From: BOG-908 sp963848205
GTDB lineage: Bacteria > Pseudomonadota > Alphaproteobacteria > Acetobacterales > Acetobacteraceae
DNA: 64,000 bases
Direction of reading: 5' to 3'
Assembly (NCBI GenBank): GCA_963848205.1
Contig: CAWKCV010000005.1
Location: forward strand, 372,001-436,000
A model generated the notes under the pieces. That model was not told the origin of the DNA and ran no database searches. It saw only the letters and a list, made by a program, of their open reading frames with translations. Positions 9,396 through 18,224 of the stretch are shown piece after piece (positions within the stretch are counted from its first letter, which is position 1; every line of letters begins with the position of its first letter). The translations under genes were made by a program, and so were the position numbers.

Positions 9396-9687
9396 CTTGC
9401 AGGCCGGCGCGCACGCGCTGGCCGAACTCGACGCGATACTTGCGGCCGAACCGGACGCGAACCACGCACGGTTTTCAGCAGCGACGCGATATCTGAGCGC
9501 GTTTCGGAACAGGCTGATTGCGCAGTATCGGCCGGGGCGCCCGACCGGACCACAGCGGCGGCAACTCGATCAGGTAAACGCGACTCTGAGCCTCGTGATG
9601 GGTGGGCAGTTTCCCCTTGGGAGCGTGCCCTGGGGGGAGTTGCGGCAGGCCAGAGAGTGGTTGGGGGAGGCGGTGGGAAGGAAGTAG
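9385..9687 (+). CDS. Small hypothetical protein after formate dehydrogenase alpha
   Basis: 100 residues from the ATG at 9385, overlapping the end of the catalytic subunit gene by 11 bases in another frame, which suggests translational coupling. The sequence is largely helical and charged (ALAELDAILAAEPDANHARF, then a basic middle) with no signal peptide or membrane span. Its stop codon TAG (9685-9687) is formed by the first bases of repeat R3. Position suggests a formate dehydrogenase accessory role, but no motif supports a specific function. An alternative ATG lies at 9367. Confidence 0.6.
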   Translation: MESDLQAGAHALAELDAILAAEPDANHARFSAATRYLSAFRNRLIAQYRPGRPTGPQRRQLDQVNATLSLVMGGQFPLGSVPWGELRQAREWLGEAVGRK

Positions 9688-9717
9688 TCCTTTTCTGGAG
9701 AAAAGGATCAAAAAACT
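9681..9717. repeat. Intergenic palindromic element R3 (single arm)
   Basis: Only one arm: GGAAGTAGTCCTTTTC, then TGGAG, AAAAGGATC and an A-run. Its GTAG replaces the usual GCAG and supplies the stop codon of the preceding gene. It sits between two converging genes, where a bidirectional terminator would fit. Confidence 0.8.
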
Positions 9718-9743
9718 GTATCATTTTGATCCTGTTCGGATTC

Positions 9744-9941
9744 CTACTGTTTTGCTTTTACGACCTCGTCGGCTGCAGCCTTGTCCAGATTTCGCGCTTC
9801 ATCGATCAGGAACTTGCCTTCGTCCTTGTTTCCATGGGCCATTTCCTCCATGCCCTCGCTCGCCAGATTGCGCGCTTCTTCCTTGCGATCCGGCAAATGC
9901 GGCTCTGCGTGGGCGGCGTCGGTCGGCTTGTCGTGTGCCAT
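9744..9941 (-). CDS. Small charged hypothetical protein
   Basis: 65 residues beginning MAHDKPTDAAHAEPHLPDRK, with AAGGGAG nicely placed upstream of the ATG at 9941. The protein is strongly hydrophilic, rich in Asp, Glu, Lys and Ala, and likely an extended or helical chain (EEARNLASEGMEEMAHGNKD). There is no signal peptide or cysteine. Such small charged proteins are often stress-related, but that is only an analogy. It converges on the small gene ending at 9687, with R3 between them. Confidence 0.7.
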   Translation of the reverse strand: MAHDKPTDAAHAEPHLPDRKEEARNLASEGMEEMAHGNKDEGKFLIDEARNLDKAAADEVVKAKQ

Positions 9942-10103
9942 TGCGTGCTCCCTTGGTTGGCTTCTGACCAAATCGGGTGAGGGCGCCTGTGGTTGCGGAC
10001 GCTCGCGCGCTCGTGCCTGGCAAGCAACTTCTTACCTTTTCACATCGTTGCGATCCTCAACCGCGTAGGGCGGGAGGCATTCGGCAGGAATTAGGGCGGT
10101 TCA

Positions 10104-11174
10104 TTGGCCAGGATACGCGTGGCGTTGGTGGGAGTAGGCAATTGCGCCTCCTCTCTCGTGCAGGGAATTACCTTCTACGACGCCGCTCGCGTCGACGAGC
10201 GTGTGCCCGGTCTGATGAACGTCGTGCTCGGCGGCTATCATGTGCGTGACGTGGAAATCGTCGCCGCATTCGATATCTCGGCGGCTAAAGTCGGTCTCGA
10301 TGTGGCGCAGGCAATCGGAGCCGCGCCGAACAATACCAAGATCTTCGCACACGTGCCGGATCTCGGTGTGATCGTGCAACGTGGCCCGACGCTGGACGGG
10401 CTTGGCCGCTACGTGCGTGAGATCGTGACCGAAGATGCGAGCGAGCCGGTGGATGTGGCTTCCGTGTTGCGTGAGGCACGTGCGGACATCGTCGTGTCGT
10501 ACCTGCCCGTCGGCTCCGAACAGGCGACGCATTACTACGCCGAACAGGCGATTGCCGCCGGTTGCGGCTTCGTCAATTGCATCCCGGTCTTCATCGCATC
10601 CGATCCCGCCTGGAGCGCACGTTTCGCCAAGGCCGGCTTGCCCGTGCTGGGCGACGACATAAAAAGCCAGGTAGGTGCGACGATCGTGCACCGCGTGTTG
10701 GCCAACCTGTTCCGCGAGCGCGGTGTGCGCGTGGATCGCACCTACCAGCTCAATTTCGGCGGCAACACCGATTTCATGAACATGCTCGAGCGCGACAGGC
10801 TCGAATCCAAGAAGCTGTCCAAGACACGCGCCGTCACCAGCCAGTTGGCCGAGAAGCTCTCCGACGATGACGCCCATGTCGGCCCCAGCGACTACGTGCC
10901 ATGGCTGGAAGACCGCAAATGGTGCCACATACGGATCGAAGGCACCACGTTCGGCGACGTGCCGCTGAACTGTGAGTTGAAACTGGAAGTCTGGGACTCG
11001 CCCAACTCGGCGGGTGTGGTGATCGACGCCATACGCTGCGTGAAGCTGGCGCTGGACCGCGGCGTCGGCGGCGCGCTGACCGGGCCGTCCAGCTACTTCA
11101 TGAAAAGCCCGCCCGAGCAGTTCGACGACCATGAAGCGCGGCTGCGTACCGAATCTTTCATCGCCGGCGGCTGA
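10104..11174 (+). CDS. ino1: Inositol-3-phosphate synthase
   Basis: 356 residues. The Rossmann start VALVGVGNCASSLVQG holds the NAD-binding glycine-rich loop with the NCASS motif typical of the archaeal/actinobacterial class of myo-inositol-1-phosphate synthases. GGNTDFMNMLERDRLESKK and LNCELKLEVWDSPNSAGV, also diagnostic, cover the catalytic core. The enzyme converts glucose 6-phosphate to inositol 3-phosphate, the first step to inositol lipids and related compounds. The start is TTG at 10104 with AGGGCGG about 7 bases before. The stop overlaps the next start (TGATG at 11172-11176), so a histidine phosphatase is translationally coupled. Confidence 0.93.
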   Translation: MARIRVALVGVGNCASSLVQGITFYDAARVDERVPGLMNVVLGGYHVRDVEIVAAFDISAAKVGLDVAQAIGAAPNNTKIFAHVPDLGVIVQRGPTLDGLGRYVREIVTEDASEPVDVASVLREARADIVVSYLPVGSEQATHYYAEQAIAAGCGFVNCIPVFIASDPAWSARFAKAGLPVLGDDIKSQVGATIVHRVLANLFRERGVRVDRTYQLNFGGNTDFMNMLERDRLESKKLSKTRAVTSQLAEKLSDDDAHVGPSDYVPWLEDRKWCHIRIEGTTFGDVPLNCELKLEVWDSPNSAGVVIDAIRCVKLALDRGVGGALTGPSSYFMKSPPEQFDDHEARLRTESFIAGG

Positions 11175-11785
11175 TGGCGCCCACGCGCTTCATCCTGGTG
11201 CGCCATGCGGCCACCGATGCCGTAGGCCAAGTACTCGCCGGCCGCGCGGAAGGTTTCCCGCTGAACGCCCAAGGCCGCGTCGAGGCTGTGCGCCTGGCTG
11301 AAAGCCTACGCGCGTTGACGCCTGCATCTGTGTTCAGCTCACCACGTCTGCGCGCGCGCGAGACGGCCGACGCAATCGGGCAGGCGATCGTGTGCGACGT
11401 GATGCACGACGATCGCCTCGACGAGGTCGATTTCGGCGCGTTCCAAGGCCAATCCTTTGCAGACCTGGAGCACGCGCATGGTTGGCGCGAATGGAACATG
11501 TTGCGCAGCCTTGCCGCGACGCCGGGTGGGGAGACGATGTTGCAGGTGCAGACACGCGCCGTCAGCGTGCTGCAGGATCTGCACGCGCGATCGCAAGGCG
11601 GCGTGTTCGTGCTGGTCAGTCACGCCGACATCATCAAGTCGGTGCTTTGCTATGCGCTGGGCTCGCCCATCGATCTGATGCAGCGTGTCGAGATCGCTCC
11701 TGCGTCCACAAGTGGGATCGCCGTCTGGCACGACCAGGTGCGCGTGGAGCACGTCAATCGCACGATCTGGTCAGGCGTAGCGTGA
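11174..11785 (+). CDS. Histidine phosphatase family protein (phosphoglycerate mutase-like)
   Basis: 203 residues. ILVRHAATDAVGQ contains the catalytic RH(A)xT motif near residues 10-13; SSPRLRARETA and the later VSHADIIK provide the second Arg and His of the active site. The family forms a phosphohistidine and dephosphorylates sugar phosphates, alpha-ribazole phosphate and others. Because it is coupled to inositol-phosphate synthase by a one-base overlap, removal of the phosphate from inositol phosphate is an attractive inference, but ordinary inositol monophosphatases are a different fold. Its 3' end overlaps the converging dadA by 15 bases. Confidence 0.85.
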   Translation: MAPTRFILVRHAATDAVGQVLAGRAEGFPLNAQGRVEAVRLAESLRALTPASVFSSPRLRARETADAIGQAIVCDVMHDDRLDEVDFGAFQGQSFADLEHAHGWREWNMLRSLAATPGGETMLQVQTRAVSVLQDLHARSQGGVFVLVSHADIIKSVLCYALGSPIDLMQRVEIAPASTSGIAVWHDQVRVEHVNRTIWSGVA

Positions 11786-13024
11786 GATCGCCAGATCTTC
11801 GTGCTCGATGTTCGGCCGCCGCCTGCTCACCAGGTCGGCCAGCAATGCGCCCGAGCCGCAGCTCATCGTCCAGCCGAGCGTGCCGTGGCCGGTGTTCAGC
11901 CACAAATTGGCAATTTTCGTAGGCCCGATCACCGGCGGCCCGTCCGGCGTCATCGGTCGCAGCCCCGTCCAGAATTGCGCGCGCGAGATGTCGCCGCCAT
12001 GCGGGAACAGGTCGCCTACCGAATGCAGCAGCGTCCGGCGACGTGGTTCGCGCAATGTGTTGCTATAGCCGGCCAACTCCGCCGTGCCGCCCACGCGAAT
12101 GCGGTCGCCCAGGCGGGTGATGGCCACCTTGAAGGTCTCGTCCATCACCGTGCTCGTCGGCGCGGCCGCTTCATCGGCCACCGGCATGGTGATCGAGTAA
12201 CCTTTGACGGGATAGATCGGGATGTCGATACCGGCGGCGCGCAGCAAAGCGGGTGTGTAGCTGCCAGTTGCGAGCACGTAATCGTCGGCGGTCAGCGTGC
12301 CGGCGTCGGTCACCACGCCGGTGATCCGCCCGGCATCCACCAGCAGGCGTTCTATTTTCGTGTTGTAGCGGAACGCGACCCCCGCCGCGATGCAGAGTTC
12401 GGCCAGCCGCTTGGTGAACAGGTGTGCATCGCCCGTCTCGTCGCCCGGCAGCCGCAGCCCGCCAACGAATTTGTCCTGCACGCCGGCAAGCGCTGGTTCC
12501 TGCACGATGCAGCCTGCACGGTCGAGTATCGTGTAGGGCACGCCGAGTCTGTCGAGCACATCGGTATCGCCGTCCACATGGTCGGCCTGCTTTTGCGTGC
12601 GGAACAGTTGCAGCAGCCCGCGCTGCCGATCGTCGTAGGTGATGCCCGTGAGCGTGCGCAGGTCGCGCAGCCGGTCGCGGCTATATTCGGCAAGGCGCAC
12701 CATGCGCCCCTTGTTGCGCGCATACGCATCCGCGTTGCAGTTGCCCAGAAAGCGCGTGACCCAGTCGAGCAACTGCCGGTCCGGCACCGGCCAGAACACG
12801 AGAGGACGATGGCGCATCATCATCCACAGAATGGCTTTGCGCGGTGTATCGGGTGCCGCCCAGGGCGCCGACATGCCGGGGGAGACCTGGCCCGCGTTGG
12901 CGAAACTCGTCTCCAGACCCGCGCCCGGCTGACGGTCGACGACGGTTACTTCGTGGCCGGCTTGCGCGAGGTACCAGGCGGAGGTGACGCCGATGACGCC
13001 ACTGCCCAGGACAAGGACTTTCAA
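11771..13024 (-). CDS. dadA: D-amino acid dehydrogenase small subunit
   Basis: 417 residues, close to E. coli DadA (432). VLVLGSGVIGVTSAWYLAQ is the FAD-binding dinucleotide fold at the extreme N-terminus; GRMVRLAEYSRDRLRDL, the PVKGYSITMP strand and the C-terminal WLNTGHGTLGWTMSCGSG are typical of DadA. It oxidises D-amino acids, chiefly D-alanine, to keto acids and passes electrons to the membrane chain. I chose TTG at 13024 because the alignment with DadA begins there; an upstream ATG at 13072 would put the coding start inside repeat R4. No Shine-Dalgarno sequence precedes the TTG: the upstream bases are the pyrimidine-rich edge of the repeat. Confidence 0.92.
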   Translation of the reverse strand: MKVLVLGSGVIGVTSAWYLAQAGHEVTVVDRQPGAGLETSFANAGQVSPGMSAPWAAPDTPRKAILWMMMRHRPLVFWPVPDRQLLDWVTRFLGNCNADAYARNKGRMVRLAEYSRDRLRDLRTLTGITYDDRQRGLLQLFRTQKQADHVDGDTDVLDRLGVPYTILDRAGCIVQEPALAGVQDKFVGGLRLPGDETGDAHLFTKRLAELCIAAGVAFRYNTKIERLLVDAGRITGVVTDAGTLTADDYVLATGSYTPALLRAAGIDIPIYPVKGYSITMPVADEAAAPTSTVMDETFKVAITRLGDRIRVGGTAELAGYSNTLREPRRRTLLHSVGDLFPHGGDISRAQFWTGLRPMTPDGPPVIGPTKIANLWLNTGHGTLGWTMSCGSGALLADLVSRRRPNIEHEDLAISRYA

Positions 13025-13150
13025 GGAAGCAGTTCTTTTTTGAAAAAAAGAACCAAAAAACTTCTGCTCCATTGTGCAAGCGACGGCAGGACGCTGTCCG
13101 CCCGGAGCAGAAATTCCTTGCTTCTTTTTCTCAAGAAAGAAGGCCTTCCT
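13024..13150. repeat. Intergenic palindromic element R4 (two inverted arms)
   Basis: Full copy between dadA and ndk (both minus strand). Left arm AAGGAAGCAGTTC with T-run/A-run hairpin (about 13024-13060); middle closed by TTCTGCTCC (13062-13070) with GGAGCAGAA (13104-13112), a 9-bp perfect stem; right arm ending AGAAAGAAGGCCTTCCT. The outer left edge touches the dadA start codon and the outer right edge touches the ndk stop codon. Confidence 0.9.
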
Positions 13151-13573
13151 TCAGCCAACAATCTCATCCTGCTTGAAAAAAAACGCGATCTCCGTCGCCG
13201 CATTCTCGGCACTGTCCGATCCATGCACCGAATTGGCCTCGATATCCTCGGCGAATTCCGCGCGGATGGTTCCGGCATCGGCATTCTTCGGGTTCGTGGC
13301 ACCCATGATGCGCCGGTTGGCGGCCACCGCGTCTTCGCCTTCGAGCACCTGGATCACCACCGGTCCGCTCGTCATGAATTCCACCAGCCCGCCGAAGAAC
13401 GGCCGCTCGCGATGCACGCCGTAGAACTCCTCGGCCTGCGCGCGGCTCATGCGGATGCGGCGCTGGGCGACGATGCGCAGCCCGGCATCCTCGAACTTGG
13501 CGTTAATCTTGCCGGTCAGGTTACGTCGGGTCGCGTCCGGCTTGATGATCGAGAAAGTGCGTTCGCTGGCCAT
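13151..13573 (-). CDS. ndk: Nucleoside diphosphate kinase
   Basis: 140 residues, the usual length. ERTFSIIKPDATRR opens the protein and NSVHGSDSAENA contains the catalytic His117, phosphorylated during gamma-phosphate transfer from ATP to nucleoside diphosphates. AGGAG lies 8 bases upstream of the ATG at 13573. The gene is monocistronic, with repeat R4 immediately behind its stop. Confidence 0.97.
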   Translation of the reverse strand: MASERTFSIIKPDATRRNLTGKINAKFEDAGLRIVAQRRIRMSRAQAEEFYGVHRERPFFGGLVEFMTSGPVVIQVLEGEDAVAANRRIMGATNPKNADAGTIRAEFAEDIEANSVHGSDSAENAATEIAFFFKQDEIVG

Positions 13574-13661
13574 GGTGCGCGTCTCCTGTGGCCCAACGGG
13601 GCTCGGGGGGGCGCCATAGCGGAGGGGGTGTCCGGTGGCAAGGCAGTGTGGGCTGGCCCGA

Positions 13662-14738
13662 TTACTTGCCGACCCAGGCGGCAAAGCGCGATTCCAGTTT
13701 TTCGCCGTTTTCCGCCCAGAAACCTTCGTCGATCGGCAATGCCTGGGCCAGATGCTCCGGCGAGCTCGGGCTGGCCTCGCGCTGGTCGGCCGGCAGCAGC
13801 GCCCAGGCCTGGTGCGTCGCTGGCCCCAACCCGGTCGCACGTGCAAACTGAGCCAAGCGTGCGGGATCGGTCGCGATCACCAGGGAGGCCGCGGCCGCCT
13901 GGCTGTGGGGAGCCTGCGCGGGAACCGCCCAACTTTGTATTTCCTCGAGCCCGCCTTCCCATTGCGTGCCCAGATGCAGTTTCACGTTGACGGGCAGCAT
14001 GTTGGATGGCGCCGACGTCAGCAGCACCTTGGCGGTCGCCAGCATCTGACCGGGCTGGCCCAGCTCATCCCACCAAAGAACATACGGCTTCAGCTGATCG
14101 AGCTTGCGGAACGCGCGATCCACGCCGTCGCTCGACCGCAGCGTGCGATAGACGTCACCGGGGGAGACACCGTCGGCGAGCAATGCCACCTCCAAATTGC
14201 CCCGCGCGCCCCGGCGCAGGCCGCGCCGGCCGGGATGCTTGGCCACATCCCAGAAATCGCCCCAGTTCGGCGTGCCGGCCAGCTTGTCGCGATCCCAGGT
14301 AAGCACCGTGGCCGACACATAGGCGCCGGCGCCGCAATCACCTGTGGCGTTCTGCAGGAAGCGGTCGCGGCCCAGCGCATTCCAGTCGAGCCGCGCCAAT
14401 GGTCCGCCGTGGCACAATATCGTGAGCTTGGCGCCATCCAGCAGCACAACATCGGCCGCATGGCCACCCAGCAGCTTGCTCAAACCCTCGGGCGAGCCGT
14501 CCCAGGCGGGCTGGGCGAGCGATGTTTGCGTCGCGTCGGCATAGGGGCGCAGCAGAAATCGCAGCAGCGCGTCACGCGAGGGCGCGGCGGGTGCGGCCAC
14601 CGCCAGCGCCTCCGGTCCAGGAGCGGCAGCGGCGGCAGGCGCGGACGGCGTGGCGGCAGGCGGCGGTGCACCGGCCATCAGCGCCAGTGCCACCGGCATG
14701 AACAAGACAGCCTGTGCGCGCATTCCCGTCAGCCCCAT
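13662..14738 (-). CDS. Exported extracellular solute-binding protein, spermidine/putrescine-like
   Basis: 358 residues from the ATG at 14738; ATG at 14723 is equally possible since the hydrophobic signal segment (AVLFMPVALALMAGA) starts just after it. An Ala/Pro-rich linker follows. The body resembles family-1/PotD-type periplasmic binding proteins: PNWGDFWDVAKHPGRRGLRR is the hallmark 'W.D.WD....PG.R' motif, followed by DGVDRAFRKLDQLKPYV and WALLPADQREASPSSPEHLA. These deliver polyamines or similar ligands to an ABC importer, but no permease or ATPase gene is adjacent. It may serve a transporter elsewhere. The ligand is uncertain. Confidence 0.75.
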   Translation of the reverse strand: MGLTGMRAQAVLFMPVALALMAGAPPPAATPSAPAAAAAPGPEALAVAAPAAPSRDALLRFLLRPYADATQTSLAQPAWDGSPEGLSKLLGGHAADVVLLDGAKLTILCHGGPLARLDWNALGRDRFLQNATGDCGAGAYVSATVLTWDRDKLAGTPNWGDFWDVAKHPGRRGLRRGARGNLEVALLADGVSPGDVYRTLRSSDGVDRAFRKLDQLKPYVLWWDELGQPGQMLATAKVLLTSAPSNMLPVNVKLHLGTQWEGGLEEIQSWAVPAQAPHSQAAAASLVIATDPARLAQFARATGLGPATHQAWALLPADQREASPSSPEHLAQALPIDEGFWAENGEKLESRFAAWVGK

Positions 14739-14852
14739 GGCCCAGCCATGCCGCCCTTCTAACCGGGGCGGCGAAGATGGCAAACGCCGCGGCTTGCCGC
14801 TTGCAAAACTGCGGGCCTAGTGTGCGGCGTAGTGCCGAGGGAGTCGAAACGG

Positions 14853-16481
14853 TTGAGGCTGTTGCACTTGTATCTGGCGGCTGCTGCCGCCGCGCTTTGC
14901 CCCCCCTGTCTGGCCCAGCCGGCCGACCCCCACCCCGCTCCCCAGGCTGACCCTCACGCGACGGGCGATCTTTTCAAGCCCGCGGCCACGACCACCGAAG
15001 GCAGCGTGACCATCGGCGGGCGCGCGATCGCCTACCAGGCTGTCGCCGGCACATTGATCGTTCACCCTAAGGGCTGGGACGACGTGCCGCCTCCGCCCAA
15101 TGGTGGCCAGGGTGGCGGCCGCGCAAAGGACGACAAGGCCAACCCCCGCGCCGAAGCCTCGATGTTCTACGTCGCCTATTTCGCCAAGAATGCCGGCGTG
15201 CGGCCCGTCACCTTCGTCTTCAACGGAGGCCCCGGTTCGGCCAGCCTATGGCTGCACATGGGCGCGTTCGGCCCACGGCGCGTCGTCACGCCGGACGACA
15301 GCCACGCGCCCGGCGCACCCTACCAGATCGTCAACAACGACCACAGCCTGCTCGATGCGACCGACCTCGTGTTCATCGACGCGCCGGGCACCGGCTTCAG
15401 CCGTATCGCCGGCCCGGATCGCGAGAAATCGTTCTACGGCATCGACGCGGACGGGCATGCATTCGCCGAATTCATCATCCAGTTCCTCGGTAAATACGGC
15501 CGCTGGAATGCGCCGAAATACCTGTTTGGCGAAAGCTACGGCACCACGCGCTCGGCGGTGCTCGCCAATGTCCTGCAAAGCGAATACAGCGTCGATCTGA
15601 ACGGCGTGATGCTGCTCTCGCAGATACTCGCTTTCGATCTCAGCCCGGACCGCGTCGAGAACAATCCGGGCGTCGATCTCGCCTACCAACTGGCCCTGCC
15701 CACCTATGCGGCGACCGCCTGGTATCACAACAAGCTGCCAGGCAGGCGGCCGGCCGATCTGCCTGCTTTCCTCGAACAGGTGAAGCATTTCGCGCTCACC
15801 GATTACGCGTATGCACTGGCACAAGGCGCGCTGCTACCCAAAGCCGATCGCGATACGATCGTGGCCAGGCTGCATGCCTACACTGGCCTGCCGGAAGCCT
15901 ATCTGCGCCGTGCCGATTTGCGCGTCGACGGCCAGGAGTTCTCCAAAGCACTGCAAAGCGAGGATGGGCTCACCACCGGCCGGCTCGATACGCGCTTTTC
16001 CGGCCCCGATCTCGATCCGCTCAGCAAGGGTGCCGAATACGATCCGCAATCGGCCGCACTCAGTTCGGCTTACGTCTCGGGCTTCAACGACTATGCGCGC
16101 CGCGTGCTGAAATACGGCGGCGAGCAAGCGTTCAAACCTTCCATCCGCATCTATCGAAGCTGGAACTCGCAACATCAGCCGCCGGGAGCGCGCAGCCCGC
16201 TGCCGCAGACCGCCAACGTGATGCCGGATCTGGCCGCCGCGATGAAGATGAACCCGGGCCTGCATGTGCAGCTCAATGCCGGCTATTTCGATCTCGCAAC
16301 ACCATTCTTCGAGGGTGAATACGAGCTGGCGCATCTGCCAATGCCGGCAAGCCTGCAGAGCAATATCGAGATCAGGACCTATGCATCCGGCCACATGGTG
16401 TACGCACACACCGATGCGTTGACGCAATTGCACGACAATGCGGCCGCTTTCATCGCCCGCACCCATCCCGCCACTCACTGA
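14853..16481 (+). CDS. Peptidase S10 (serine carboxypeptidase) family protein, copy 1
   Basis: 542 residues from a TTG at 14853, preceded by AGGGAG at the right spacing and followed by a signal peptide (LRLLHLYLAAAAAALCPPC). Upstream GTG starts exist. VTFVFNGGPGSASLWLHMG is the oxyanion-hole region; GESYGTTRS holds the catalytic Ser228; GYFDLATPFF and SGHMVYAH (His514) carry the Asp and His of the triad. Family S10 enzymes remove C-terminal residues, usually at acidic pH, here outside the cytoplasm. It is followed after 21 bases by a close paralogue, so the two form an operon produced by tandem duplication. Confidence 0.9.
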   Translation: MRLLHLYLAAAAAALCPPCLAQPADPHPAPQADPHATGDLFKPAATTTEGSVTIGGRAIAYQAVAGTLIVHPKGWDDVPPPPNGGQGGGRAKDDKANPRAEASMFYVAYFAKNAGVRPVTFVFNGGPGSASLWLHMGAFGPRRVVTPDDSHAPGAPYQIVNNDHSLLDATDLVFIDAPGTGFSRIAGPDREKSFYGIDADGHAFAEFIIQFLGKYGRWNAPKYLFGESYGTTRSAVLANVLQSEYSVDLNGVMLLSQILAFDLSPDRVENNPGVDLAYQLALPTYAATAWYHNKLPGRRPADLPAFLEQVKHFALTDYAYALAQGALLPKADRDTIVARLHAYTGLPEAYLRRADLRVDGQEFSKALQSEDGLTTGRLDTRFSGPDLDPLSKGAEYDPQSAALSSAYVSGFNDYARRVLKYGGEQAFKPSIRIYRSWNSQHQPPGARSPLPQTANVMPDLAAAMKMNPGLHVQLNAGYFDLATPFFEGEYELAHLPMPASLQSNIEIRTYASGHMVYAHTDALTQLHDNAAAFIARTHPATH

Positions 16482-16502
16482 ACACCTGAAGGATACCCCA
16501 CG

Positions 16503-18155
16503 ATGACCATTCGTTCCGGGCTGCGGTCCCGCTTGCTCGCCGCCAGTCTGCTATGCACGGCCGCCGCCGCACCGGGCTTTGCCGCCGATGCGGTCAAACC
16601 CGCGCCGGCCGACAAGCCGGAGCCTGCAAAATCCACCGGCCTGTTCAAGCCGCAAGCGCGCACCAGCGACGGCACCGTGACCGTCGGTGGCAAGCCGATT
16701 GCCTATCAGGCCGTCGCCGGCACGCTGATCGTGCATCCGAAAGGCTGGGACGACGTGACCAGGCCGGACAAGGAAGACGGCAAGGATGCCAAGGAGGATG
16801 GCGGCGACGACCATAATCCGACCGCCGAAGCCTCGATGTTCTACGTCGCCTATTTCGCCAAGGGCGCGCCGGCGGAGGGCCGCCCGGTGACCTTCTTCTT
16901 CAACGGCGGCCCCGGCTCGTCCACCGTCTGGCTGCACATGGGCGCATTCGGCCCGCGCCGCGTCGTCACGCTGGACGACAGCCACACGCCGGCCGCGCCG
17001 TATTCGCTCGTCAACAACGACCAGAGCCTGCTCGACGCGACCGACATGGTGTTCATCGACGCGCCAGGCACCGGCTTCAGCCGCATCGCCGGCAAGGACA
17101 AGGAAAAGGCATTCTACGGCATTGACGAGGATGCGCATGCCTTCAGCGAATTCATCGTCGGGTTCCTGTCGAAATACGGCCGCTGGAATTCGCCGAAATA
17201 CCTGTTCGGCGAAAGCTACGGCACCACGCGTTCGGCCGTGCTGAGCAACATGCTGCAGTCGGACTACAGCATGGACCTGAACGGTGTCGTGTTGCTCAGC
17301 CAGATCATGAGTTTCGATACGAGCGTGGACGGGCCTGAAACCAATCCCGGGATCGATGCTGCCTATCCGCTTGCATTGCCCACCTATGCGGCCACCGCGT
17401 TCTATCACCACAAGCTGCCGGGCACGCCGCCGAAGGACCTGCCGAGCTTTTTGGGCGAGGTCGAGCAATTCGCGATGAACGATTATCTGCTGGCACTCGC
17501 GCAGGGTAGCGCACTCGAACCCGCCCGTCGCGATGCGATTGCGGAAAAGCTGCATGATTATACCGGCCTTCCGGTGGCCTACATCAAGAAAGCCGATCTG
17601 CGCATCACCGGCGGCGAGTTCGAGAAGAATTTGCAGGACGACACCGGCACCACGACCGGCCAACTCGACACGCGCTTTTCCGGCCCGTCGATGGACCCGC
17701 TCAGCAAGGAAGCCGATTACGATCCGCAATCGGCCAGCATCAGCAGTGCGTATGTATCCAGCTTCAACGATTACGCGCGCCGCGTGCTGCATTACGGCGA
17801 AGGCATCGAATTCAAGCCGGAAATCGATGTGTTCCGCTGGTGGGATATGCAGCACCAGCCGCCGGGCGTGCCGGTCAAGCTGCCGCAATCGGCCAACGTG
17901 ATGCCCGATATCGCCGCCGCCTTGAAAACCAATCCAACCCTGAAAATCCAGCTCAACGGCGGCTATTACGATCTTGCCACGCCGTTCTTCGAGGGCATCT
18001 ACGAAATGAAACATTTGCCTATACCGGCAAAGTTGCAGAATAATATCGAGTTCAAGCAGTATGAGTCCGGCCACATGGTATATGCGCACCAGGCGAGCCT
18101 GCAGCAGCTGCACGACAACGTGGCGGGGTTCATTAACCGAACGCATGGGAAGTAG
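16503..18155 (+). CDS. Peptidase S10 (serine carboxypeptidase) family protein, copy 2
   Basis: 550 residues, starting MTIRSGLRSRLLAASLL with a clear signal peptide ending near AAPGFA. It matches copy 1 along the whole length: GLFKPQARTSDGTVTVGGKP at the mature start, NGGPGSSTVWLHMGAFGPRR, GESYGTTRS (Ser238), GYYDLATPFF and SGHMVYAH (His524). An acidic insert (KEDGKDAKEDGGDDHNP, about residues 90-106) distinguishes it from copy 1. Catalytic residues are intact in both, so neither looks like a decaying duplicate. GAAGGA lies upstream of the ATG. Confidence 0.92.
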   Translation: MTIRSGLRSRLLAASLLCTAAAAPGFAADAVKPAPADKPEPAKSTGLFKPQARTSDGTVTVGGKPIAYQAVAGTLIVHPKGWDDVTRPDKEDGKDAKEDGGDDHNPTAEASMFYVAYFAKGAPAEGRPVTFFFNGGPGSSTVWLHMGAFGPRRVVTLDDSHTPAAPYSLVNNDQSLLDATDMVFIDAPGTGFSRIAGKDKEKAFYGIDEDAHAFSEFIVGFLSKYGRWNSPKYLFGESYGTTRSAVLSNMLQSDYSMDLNGVVLLSQIMSFDTSVDGPETNPGIDAAYPLALPTYAATAFYHHKLPGTPPKDLPSFLGEVEQFAMNDYLLALAQGSALEPARRDAIAEKLHDYTGLPVAYIKKADLRITGGEFEKNLQDDTGTTTGQLDTRFSGPSMDPLSKEADYDPQSASISSAYVSSFNDYARRVLHYGEGIEFKPEIDVFRWWDMQHQPPGVPVKLPQSANVMPDIAAALKTNPTLKIQLNGGYYDLATPFFEGIYEMKHLPIPAKLQNNIEFKQYESGHMVYAHQASLQQLHDNVAGFINRTHGK

Positions 18156-18224
18156 GGAGAAGCCGGCGGCCAGCGCGGGCGACAGCACGTCGTTCCCATC
18201 TCTCCGCGCGGGAGATGGGCACGG

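Noticed and set aside
13024..13072. Longer N-terminus for dadA from an ATG at 13072
   Set aside because: Would translate the repeat arm (MEQKFFGSFFQKRTAS), which DadA proteins lack; the same pseudo-peptide KKRTK/FFSKK recurs at every element.
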